From Primula veris (taxonomy: Eukaryota; Streptophyta; Magnoliopsida; Ericales; Primulaceae): a stretch of 64,000 nucleotides of DNA. The stretch lies in the NCBI GenBank assembly GCA_963682055.1, contig OY821744.1:31782967-31846966 (forward strand), written 5' to 3'. Shown here piece after piece: positions 54,481 to 64,000 of this stretch. Position numbers and translations under genes: made by a program. Under the pieces are notes generated by a model. It searched no databases and had not been told where the DNA came from. It saw only the letters and a program-made list of their open reading frames with translations. How positions within the stretch are numbered: the stretch's first letter is position 1; each line of letters opens with the position of its first letter.

Positions 54481-54720
54481 TAAATGGTTATGGTTGATGC
54501 ATCGACAATATGGTCACATTTTAATGTTGTCCACATAAATGCAGCACTTTCCAAACTTTTAGCCCTATCATTAAGTTGATGGCTCATGATCCGGATTATC
54601 CTGAAAAGTCTAGTCGACTTGATAATTCCGAAGAGTAAGAATCGAAATTTCGATTTGAATTACTTGAGTTTGGAAATTGAAATTGAACATCCTGTCGATT
54701 ATGTTCAGATCCAAATGGAC
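54481..54720 (+). pseudogene. Integrase remnant
   Basis: MVMVDASTIWSHF corresponds to the catalytic-core start of a Copia integrase (VDASTRWSHV type). After stops and changes, IEIEHPVDYVQ (about 54,672-54,710) matches the IEVEHPVAHVHTQNG region. The intervening catalytic segment is damaged. Confidence 0.65.
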
Positions 54721-55919
54721 TCACGGAAAGTTTGATGATGCGACTGCAAATGATTGCACGCATTTCTTGGTCTTGCGCACCAAGATTTATATTTCCGTGT
54801 GGGGTTATGCTATTTTGCTGCATTGGTCCGTCTGAGGCCCATAGTCACTCAAAACACTAAATGCGTACCAGTTGGTTACTGGTTATGAGCCAGACGCCTC
54901 ATATGAACGCGTGTTTAAGTGCTAATATTTTGATTGAGCCGCTATAGCGTTCAAAATATGGACCTCTGAAGGGGACATAAGTCGATTATGAATCCCCTGC
55001 CTATCATTTGATAGAGTAACCTTGGCAAGCGATCTCTTTACCGCATGATATGCGAAAAAGTGACATCGCTAAGACTGTTCTCCCCGTCGTTAGGGGGAGA
55101 TTTGCACGTTACCATTGATAAGAAACGACGTGAAGTAACGTGGCATACCCCACTCGGTCTTAGCTTGATCCTCAAAACTGCACTTAGTGATAAGTAAGTG
55201 CATAGACTCCCTCAAGTCTAACTAAATGCCAAACACATTTAATGAATTTATGAGATGTCACGAGATCATTTATACCTGCTGCAAAATGCTTGCAAGAATA
55301 GACGTCCCTGTCGGACGCCGTGTTCCTGTCGTAACACGTTGCTTTGGCCGAACCCGCCAAGCAAAGGACGCTGCCGTCGGCCGTCAGTCTGTCGTCCTTC
55401 CCAAGATATGAGGAAGTTGACCGGTTCCAAATTCGTTCAGCCCCAGAGGTGGTGAACTAAAACTCGTTTGTCGCACGAGATTATAAAGGATCAAGGAGAT
55501 GTGTGATTTCCTCCTCATCCTAAGAATCTCGAAATATCTGTCGATCATGATATCTTAGACGATATTGAAGCGAAACAAGACTGTCATTGATTACTTGTTC
55601 ATATATTCGGTGACGACTGATAATATGAACAAATTATGACAGAGAACCATGTACCGTTGCCTGAAGTCAACGTAGAATAGACTGTACTAATGGAAACTTG
55701 CAATCCAAGTAGACTCCTTAGCGAAAGTGTGTTCGGACCTGTAGTTCCAACACCACCAATGTTAAACGAGTTCGTTTATTTGGTTATTCGTAAGGAAAAG
55801 TGATGAGAATAATGAGATTGTAGAATGCTCGCCTAGTAGCGCAAGACTTCTCTCACACCTTGGAATTGATTACGAGATGGTTGATTTCCTCGTAATGGAC
55901 ATTATAACAGTCCCCTACT

Positions 55920-56255
55920 TTACCAGTTTAGTAGTTTCCGAAAAACTGAGTATGCAGCCATGAATGTGGTCACGGTTTTATCTCTATGGGGATTTAGACA
56001 AAGAGATATAGATGAAGGTCTCTGTGTGACTTCATGTGCTTAAATCAAGTAGTTTCTGACCACGGAACACGATCTCAATTGACTGAGACGTTCACTATAT
56101 GGATTAATATAATCCGAGCGGATGTGGTATACCACCTAAGTGAGTACTTGATTAGCTTGGGATACTTGAACAAGTATTATGCCCTTGCGTGTTTTATTAC
56201 GCGATCCATTTTTGGATTTGCCTTCGAGATGAAGGATCTTGGGAATACACGGTAG
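55920..56255 (+). pseudogene. Reverse transcriptase remnant
   Basis: VVSEKLS...MNVVT (about 55,925-55,975) and YLISLGYLNKYYALACFI then FEMKDLGNTR (about 56,140-56,255) match two parts of Copia reverse transcriptase. The YVDD-containing stretch that should lie between FAF and FEMKDLG is deleted. Further RNase H-like scraps with stops run on to about 57,000. Confidence 0.65.
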
Positions 56256-57009
56256 TGACTCAACCTGATGATTGAGTCCCATAAAGATTGAATCTAAGTC
56301 CATAATTCAGACTACACCCAGAAGGTGTTATGACGTTTTAGTCATCATGACGCTAAGTCGTCAGATTCTCCCATGATCGTTCGATCACTAGACATTGATA
56401 TAGACCCAGTCCGTCCCTGATGAGACGATGAAGATATATTGAACCATAATGTTCATATCTAAGTACAATAAGCGCATCATTGTACTTGGTCTAATGTGCT
56501 AGGACGAACATCTCGTCTGTTGTGAATGGTATAGCTCGACACAACATCGCGCTAACACGCTGCCATCGAAATGGCACTAAAGACACATTCTCTTACCTTA
56601 TGGTAATTTTGGAAGTGGGCTAGTTTATCCCATTTGCGTCATCGAGTCTACCTACCCCCTTCGGTACTCGAATTAACGCAACCCTTTTTCGGTTATACCG
56701 ATGCCGGTTACTTATCAGACCCGCATAAGGGATATTCCTAACATGGTATGTCTTTACCATTAGAAATAAGGCGGCATCTTGGAGGTCTTGGAATGACTCC
56801 AAGTGAATCACTCTGATCTATTCGTGCTCTATGAGACGACTAGAGAGTGTATATGGCTTCGAGCTAGTATTAGTCATATTTGAATTACATATGTTCTGTC
56901 TCACGATCCAGATAAAATACTTGTCATAGAAGACAACTTGTTGTTATTGATCAAGAGAGACATGACTACATTATGCTATTTAGCATTTCTCGCCGAAATT
57001 AATCTTCAC

Positions 57010-57700
57010 AAATGAAGTTTAAGAGCATCCAGTTGAATGCTCGTTCTATTCCACGTTAGATTTTCTTGCATCCAGTCGTATGTAAGTAAATGAGGCATCC
57101 AGTCGAATGCTCGTACTCTTTCTTGGAATTTGAAATCTTTGCACCCAGTCGTGTGCAAGTAAGGGGGAACATCCAGGTGAATGCTTATTGCACTAATTAC
57201 TACTTAGTCGAAATCTTCGCACCCTGTCGTGTGCAAGTGAGGGGGAGCATCCAGTCGCATGCTCGTGTACTCTTTTTGTCCTTAGACCAAGGTTTTTTCC
57301 CACTGGGTTTTCCTTGGCAAGGTTTTTAGCGAGACACGTTCCCATCATATCTCACTTAAGATTGCCGAAATTAGGGGGAGTATCCGGTTGTATACTTCTT
57401 ACCACTGTGTACTCTTTTGTCCTTCGACTAGAGGTTTTTCCCACTGGGTTTACTCTAGCAAGGTTTTGATGAGGCACCTGTTTTGTGGTTGATCCCCTAC
57501 TACTATCACTGTTGCACTCTTTTTCCTTCGATCAGAGATTTTCCCATTGGGTTTGCTCTGGAAAGGTTTTGATGAGGCACACTGTTTTGTGGTTAGTTAC
57601 TTACATGATATTTCGGCCTATATCATTCGGCTACACAGTTTCTCCTAGGTACCGGTTTTGTCCCACACTGGGTTTTCCGTCCCTAAGGTTTTTATGTGTT
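57010..57700 (+). repeat. 3' non-coding repeats of the decayed Copia element
   Basis: Repeated GCATCCAGTCGAATGCTCG and GCACCCAGTCGTGTGCAAG words (57,025-57,265) are followed by three units containing TTTTTCCCACTGGGTTT and GCAAGGTTTTTGATGAGGCAC variants (57,290-57,690). The CCCACTGGG/AAGGTTTT pattern before the 3' LTR is common in plant Copia elements. Confidence 0.7.
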
Positions 57701-57771
57701 TAGCACTGCGAATGAACTCGACTCAGATCGACTGCATGAAGACGAAGAATTCAAGACGTCCAAAGGGGGAG

Positions 57772-57972
57772 TGTTGTAAGATTATTGGACTCTTAAGCTT
57801 TTACTTAATGGGCCCAGATGAGTTTGTAACCCTAACCCTCTGTCTATATAAAGAGGGCTAGGGGTCTTGTATTTGATACACATTCATATTCCTTCATTAA
57901 TAAAGATCATATTGTTCTCCCCTCTCTCTACTTCTGTCTCACTATATACGTAGCTAATAGTGTATTACGACA
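57772..57972 (+). repeat. 3' LTR of the decayed Copia element
   Basis: 201 bp, about 97 percent identical to the 5' LTR. It follows a purine tract directly and ends ATTACGACA before the AGTAG duplication. Confidence 0.9.
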
Positions 57973-57977
57973 AGTAG

Positions 57978-59380
57978 AATATTTTTTTTTTTTCAAATTT
58001 GGTTCAATTGTATGTTTTGGGAATAATTTGTTTGAGTTGTATGTTTTGATAATATTTTATAACACATTGTATGTTTTGGGCATTGACCCAAAAAATTATA
58101 ACTATATGTAACAATTTACTCGGTGACCGAAAATATCGTTTACACAAATATTTTTCCTATGTTTTGTTAATTTTTCCTGTATTTTATCTCTTTCGTTTTT
58201 TTCTTTTTCAAACCTAAATCAAAAGTCATGTTTTTTTTTTTTTTACATATGTTTATCTGTTACTTGTTTTTTTTACACTTTTATATTTTACACCTTTGTT
58301 GTATTCGTGAATCAAATACGATCATAACATATTCCATGGGTACCCCAAAAACTAGTCTAAGGTTCTAAATCCGAATAAAGCAACAATATTTAGTAAATAA
58401 CTGAAAATGAGTTCTTTTAGATTTGGTGAAGGGGCGAGCAATCTATAATCGAGAAACTCTTTGGATTTAGTCTTTTAGATTTTCTCAACAAAAAAAAAGT
58501 CTATAAGAGATCAAGTGAAGAATAATACAAGGCTGAATAGAAAAATGATCTCCCAGTATACAATATCACTATTTAAGAATTTAATCAAAATAGGGGACAG
58601 AAAAAATCTCGGTTAAGACAAGTTGCGGGCAGTCGGTTGCAAATATGAAAAAGTGAGATGCTATGGTTGTTTCAAGAAGGAAAAAAGAAAAGTAAAATAT
58701 ATTCCTGCCAAAGTGGATCTTTATGGCTAATTGATTTTTAGTAAAAATTAAATATTTATCTGTTTATCGGAACTGACACAAACCAAATTGTCTCTTTATA
58801 TTGAACTCAGATTTATTATAATTCTGACTAATATCCATCAATATTTTATTTGCTGTTGTTGATCAGACAAAACAAACTAAGTTATCTCGATCAGAAAACT
58901 AAATCTTAATTTTAATTTTAAAATTAAAAAAAAACGATCCATTTTTCATTTGAGACTAATTCAAAATTATTCGAATTAGTCAAATAGTGACTTAGATAAA
59001 CGCTATCCAAAGCAAGAGAGCAAACTCTCGACATAAGTACTTGCTAAAAGGGATCCATCTTGGCTTTCCTTTTACATTCATTCCTCTTATGTGTAGTTTC
59101 TTTACATAATTATTTTAGACATGGCGGAAACCAAATTTTGAGGTGGTGCGATTTGGTCATCTAATTTCAGAAGAAAAGAAAACGAATAACCACAAATTAT
59201 TGTACAGTCATCACTCATCAGGAATGGAAGGTAAATCAATAAACTTTGAAAGGTAAAGTCATTCGAGGTAAAAGTAAGTAAAGGACCAACCAAAGAGATA
59301 AATAAAACTAAACTCTAACAAAGCAAGATCAAAGTCTTTATTCTGTTTTTTGTTGATAAGCAAAAAAAAGATCAAAGTCT
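57978..59380. other. Gene-free copy of 797-2209
   Basis: Downstream flank of F-box C, nearly co-linear with block A. It contains the 58,335-58,757 segment also found at 47,831. No coding potential supported. Confidence 0.65.
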
Positions 59381-60762
59381 TTATTCTAAATCAATAATAA
59401 CTTGTCCAAAAGTAGGAAATTTGCCAGTGTTTGGGTATTTCGTTGAGACTTTCAAAGAAACCAAACTCCTGACATAACAACTTTCCAAAACAACGCCCAA
59501 GAACTTTCCTTTTACCTTCAGCGTACTTGTGTTTACTTTCTTTACCTTTTTCTTTTCCAGATTGTATAAGAACAGCCCTTTAGTCCACCACATTAACAAT
59601 AGTTCCCCATTTTGAACACTGAGAACACGTACCCTTTTCACTCCAGATTCAGACCCTTCTTTGTTTTCAAACGGATAAAGTTTGAGATCCCAATCAAGAT
59701 GTACAGAATACCTTTTAACCCAAATACGGTTCTCGTGATCCTCCAAAACCCACATATCAATATTGTCACTGAATGTGCGGCAGAATAATATTTGTCCTTT
59801 AAATTCTAAGAGACGTGTATCCATATTACTGCAATTGCACATGGGTCCACAATGTTTACCTGGATGAGGAAAAGAATCGAAAACTTCGGTCTCCACATTA
59901 AACTCCATTACAGAGTTCCCACAATCACATTCACAAGCGATCTTCCAATAAAGCGCTCCGTTGGAAAATACTTGCCTCATGAGTGGATTATAAGGGAAAT
60001 TACAGACTTTTCTTAACGACTCGGATTCTAGACTAAATAATAATATTTATAAGTACCACCGATACAGGCTTCACTTATATACAACAATATGTACTCCTTG
60101 CTTGATGGGCGGAAGAAAAACCCACATAAGACACCCTTATTACACCTTATATTTATACGCTCCTGTGTTGTAGGGTTAAAGAGGTAATTCCTACCACTAT
60201 TGTCTTCCGACTTGAAGATAAGTAAACCATTGCATGACCCGTGAAGGTAAGGCAAGACATCACTTGTTGTGTTCAAATCTGGTAGAATTTTTTTCCCTTT
60301 GGCTTTTCCATTTAAAATGAAATAATTATCAGATCCCTCTACATATTGTCCATCATATTGGAACCCCTTTTTTTTAACTACGCACTGCAATAACAATACT
60401 TTTTCAGTAGTAATACTGTCTTGCCTTTGGAGATGAGTATGAGCAAAATCAATTGTTGATGTCAACTCATACCACTTTTTGCACACCCTTCGACATTTGG
60501 CCACGCATTTGTGTGGTAATCTGCTGAGTATTTCGAAAATAACATCATCGGGAAGAGGAGATGTCTTGTAAATGGTAAAGCACGAGACAAGTTGAACCCA
60601 TAAATGCCTAATCCGTTTAAAAGAACAATGACGACGAACCATTGGTTCTGATGTAAGAAGAAAGTTACTGTCATCAAATAAGACAATTGTAAGAAGAAAG
60701 AGCATACGAGCAACTTTTGCAATAAAAAAGTTGTGCTTTGTGAAATTTTTTTTAAAGGACAT
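59381..60762 (-). pseudogene. F-box gene copy C, frameshifted
   Basis: Full-length counterpart of copies A and B. The N-terminal part is open from 60,762 to 60,028 (244 codons including the F-box and GSCNGLL block) and ends in a stop after YKYYYLV. A single-base deletion in the AAATAAATAA run near 60,030-60,040 causes this. The rest of the domain is open in another frame down to 59,381 (from MRQVFSNG). Copy C also has GFQYD in place of NKPSEYG before QYVEG. It would yield a truncated protein with the SKP1-binding F-box but an incomplete substrate domain. Confidence 0.9.
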
Positions 60763-62317
60763 GTAACATTAGAGTCTTTAACTTCTCAGGTCAAAAGAAT
60801 TCCTACCATTTCACTTTTTTACATGTGATAGTTTCAGACTAAAAATTCCTTGGAAAAAGGACTTCAAATTAAGTTTGATGATTTGTGAAAATTACTACAA
60901 TGATAAGAAGTGAATATATGCTTGTGTATTAAATCGTTAAAGCGTGCTGAAACATTTTTTTTTATGAGTTTTACTGAAACGTAAGTAACGACGCCAAAAG
61001 CGTAAGATTTACTAATGTTTTTATTTGTACTTATTTCAATTGAATATCTATATCTATTTGCTCATTTCTTTCATATTTAATGACTTATAGTAACTTACCT
61101 GTATACATTAAAGAGAATATAAAAAATAGTTTGTTGAAAAATGGGTAACTGATTACCATGTAAGTTGATTGTTTTTTGAAAATTTCAACAATGGTAATTT
61201 GGGACTATGTAACAAATTCAATTAGGAAACTATGCAGAATTGAGTTACATAGTCCCAATATGAAAAACTTTACAGAATATAGTCTTTGAGGTTTTAAATC
61301 TGAAAAACCAACAATATTTGTTGAAAACGAGTTATTGTAGATTTGGTGAAAGAGTGAATTACGTCAGTAATTTATCAAAAGTGAATTCAGTCCATTAAGG
61401 TTTCTCCAAAAAGAAAAACAAAAAGTGTTTTTTTCCAAATCATAAATTTATGAGTGAGAAAGTGAAGGATAGCACATGCGGTAAAAAAAAACAATGATCT
61501 TCTACTATACATTACCATATTAAAATACAATCAAAGTAGGGAGCTGAAAAACCTTGATTAGAACATGGAACCAACAGTCAATTGCTATGTATGAAGAAAT
61601 TAAACCTAATGATAAAAGAAGTGAGAGTTAAAACTATATATACTTGAATTTTTAGAACGATAACACCTGCTACTTATCTACTCCTAAACCTACTACTTAC
61701 TTATCTACACCTATCATTTATCTACATTTATAAATTAATGATAAACACATCTATCAACTTAACGCGTATAATAGTGTTATCTGAAAATAATTGTGCATAA
61801 AAAAAATAAGTTTCATAGATTACTTGATGGGAGAGAAGGTGAGAATTTGATGGAAGAAATAAATTAAGAATAAATCAGTTTTTTGGCTCTTTGCTAGTCT
61901 TGAAACTGTAGTACGACATTTTTTAATTATTTTTGAATTTAAATTTTTGTTTCCGTTAATTACAATACATGTAAATACCACTATCATGGGGAGTATTTTC
62001 GGAATGTAAAGTTCAAAGGCCTCATCAGACCCTTGTTCATTTAAATAATAGTGAGATATATCAATCTAATTAATTAGACACGTACCCACCTAAAAATAAT
62101 AAAATGAAAATAAGTAATAAACAATACCTTGAGATATATAGAGATGTATGGTCGGTAACAGGTTTATCACTCTTACGCTTGTTGTATTATAAAAACACTT
62201 TATAATTGAATAATTGTATTTAAAATATAAAGGGGTTGTGTTTCTTTTATAGACACGAATGATATGTTTCCTTATCCTAATAGAACTCACATTAGATTAG
62301 ATTAGTCCTAGAATAGG
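60763..62317. other. Upstream region of F-box C, no gene seen
   Basis: Aligns with 3,596-5,050 and 19,697-21,270. Co-linearity stops at about 62,309 (AGATTAGTCCTA), where the sequence jumps to an inverted copy of the 1.85-kb module. Confidence 0.6.
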
Positions 62318-64000
62318 GTAAGCAAAAAACCTAAGAGACTTTTGAAATCATCCACGTCAGTCCTTATTCTGCAACAAAAAGTTTTGAAAATTAATCCAAC
62401 TGTGTCTCTTTGTATCTTTTGGGGTAAATTTTGGATTGCACCATGAAAACAAAATTATTTAATGATTTGTTTATGAAACTGAAACTAATTAAGGATTTGT
62501 CCATTTCAGATTATATTTTAATTTAATGTCTGAACCAAAAACAGTCTGAACTATTTTAAGTCATTTTAAAAACAGTCTGAACCATTTTAAGTCATTTTAA
62601 AAACAGTCTGAACCAAAAACAGTCTGAACTAAAAACAGTCTGAACTTTTTTAAGTCATTTTAAAAACAGTCTGAACTATTTTTAAGTCATTTTAAAAACA
62701 GTCTGAACTATTTTAAAAACAGCCTGAACTGTTTTTTTTTGTGTTTTCGGATTTTTGTTGATTTTAGATTTTTGTTGATTTTTTGGGATTTTTTTTGATT
62801 TTTTGGGATTTTTTAAAAAAAAAGTCGTGTTTTTTCGGGGTTTTGCCTCTTTTATTTTATTTTTTATTTTTTCATTTTTTCTGATTTTTTACATTTTTAT
62901 TGGTTAATTAGGAGAAATGGACCAATCCTTAATTAGTTTAATAAATAATGGTTCAATCCTTAATTAAATTTTATAGCCGGAACAATCCTTAAATACTTTT
63001 GTTTTGATGGTACAATTCTTAATTTTCTCGAAATGGAATATGAATGTTACAGTCCAAGGCATTAACAATTTCTTACATAGTACAACTATTGCTACAGAAT
63101 TTCATTGTGAAAAGTAGTAAAACAGAAATCCTGCTAACTTTTAAATATAAAGAATGTTTATTGAGAGTTGTTCTAACTCAGAGACGATATCACTTCGTTA
63201 TTACGAAATGGATAGAAAATACGAATTAGAATGTGAACGAATTAATTGGCTGCGTAATCTTATTCCAGGATTTCTAACAGTTGATTTTATCAGATAACTA
63301 CAAGTATTTTAAATATACTAAGCATATTGGAGAATGATCTTGCCGTATGGAGAAAGTTGAAAACAAAACATGTTAATTGAATGTATAACAATATCTGAGA
63401 TTATCATGGATCAGTTTATTTAATATAATCTCTAATGACATTAACAGATTATGTCGAGTGGATGGGTATTGCCATAAAGTTTAGCACAAATTATTACAAG
63501 TTATCGAATTGATATTTTAAGTTTAGTGAAGTATTGTTTATGAACATTTGTTTATATGTACATGAATGGTTAACAAAAATATGTTTTTATTGAATACATT
63601 ACAATGGATCATTATTGAATTTCAATTAAAATGTCACGTTACGTAAAAAGCTAATATTGTGGTACTTGGAAGGAAATATGTCTATTAAATGATATAGAAT
63701 CGCTCTGGCTCGTATTAGTTTATATTTAATGATGATATGATGATTTAAACCTGTATGAAGTTTATTTTAGGTTACATTTATTAATTGAATCGTAATTTCA
63801 CCCGATCACGTGTGATTGTCTAAGAATTTATAGGGTCGCATATATTTGGCTATGATTAGTTAATCATTACATTATTTAGATAGATATTGAATTATAGTGT
63901 TAGAATTATACTTGAGTTGAGATAAAGACAAAATTAATTATGAGTAGCACAATAAAATTGGATCGGTTATTTAGGTCCTTCATTTCACATACTTACATAA
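62318..64000. repeat. Inverted copy of the 1.85-kb module
   Basis: Reverse complement of about 5,063-6,690 (62,322-63,910), then, after a jump, of about 6,757-6,845 (63,911-64,000). The window ends inside it. The two inverted pieces are not in the order expected from one simple inversion, so at least two rearrangements occurred. Confidence 0.8.
62422..63029. mobile_element. Mutator-like element in the inverted module
   Basis: Same element as 5918-6576 in reverse: starts GGGTAAATTTTGGATTGC, ends inverted GAGAAAATTAAGAATTG, with the central array (TTTTAAAAACAGTCTGAACC) at about 62,530-62,735. Non-coding. Confidence 0.65.

Larger units (their letters stand above)
51171..57972 (+). mobile_element. 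Decayed Ty1/Copia retrotransposon with short LTRs
   Basis: LTRs 51171-51371 and 57772-57972, 201 bp each, TG...CA, six differences by my count. Target duplication AGTAG (51166-51170, 57973-57977), with an empty site at 792-796 in block A. A primer-binding region starts at 51372 (CGTTATCAGCACTGC) and a polypurine tract AAAGGGGGAG abuts the 3' LTR (57762-57771). Inside, Copia proteins survive only as broken pieces: Gag-like GEQMSEIDILEQSFT near 53,011, integrase-like MVMVDASTIWSHF near 54,485, GYEPDAS near 54,880, reverse-transcriptase-like VVSEKLS near 55,925 and FEMKDLGNTR near 56,223. The element could not move by itself. Confidence 0.9.

Overview
This is nuclear DNA of a land plant, very probably a eudicot with a repeat-rich genome. 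It is AT-rich, has spliced gene fragments with GT-AG introns, and carries plant-type Copia, Gypsy-like, CACTA and Mutator-like elements and F-box genes with an F-box-associated domain. I cannot name the family or species. There are no operons, CRISPR arrays, rRNA or tRNA genes.

The window is a mosaic of duplicated blocks cut by transposons. Block 1 carries an F-box gene and occurs three times: A about 1-11,950, B about 18,165-25,470, C about 49,700-62,317. All three F-box genes are on the minus strand. A (2210-3595) and B (18338-19669) are open; C (59381-60762) is frameshifted. Block A also holds a 1.85-kb tandem duplication (5652-7490 and 7491-10328), and an inverted copy of that module ends the window (62,318-64,000). 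Block 2 carries a fragment of a CHIP-type E3 ligase gene and occurs twice, about 12,590-17,965 and 41,380-46,020. Both copies keep the TPR exons and lack the U-box. Beside the second copy lies a fragment of an acyl-CoA thioesterase-like gene.

Five insertions can be delimited to the base by target-site duplications; four of them also have an empty site in a sister copy within the window. They are a Mutator-like element (8637-9598, 9-bp TSD), a CACTA element (15453-17898, TSD TAA), a nearly perfect Sirevirus-like Copia element on the minus strand (26408-36549, TSD ATGAA, LTRs differing at one base in 1246; no empty copy seen), a solo LTR (42921-44583, TSD TTTTA), and a decayed Copia element (51171-57972, TSD AGTAG).

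The most unusual object is the Sirevirus-like element. It encodes Gag-Pol with one in-frame stop and a second 436-aa protein downstream of pol. A short motif with fixed 21-base spacing is scattered through its LTR, untranslated regions and coding regions, and in the coding regions it is always read in one frame as a heptapeptide. The rest of the window is low-complexity repeat and gene-free AT-rich sequence.
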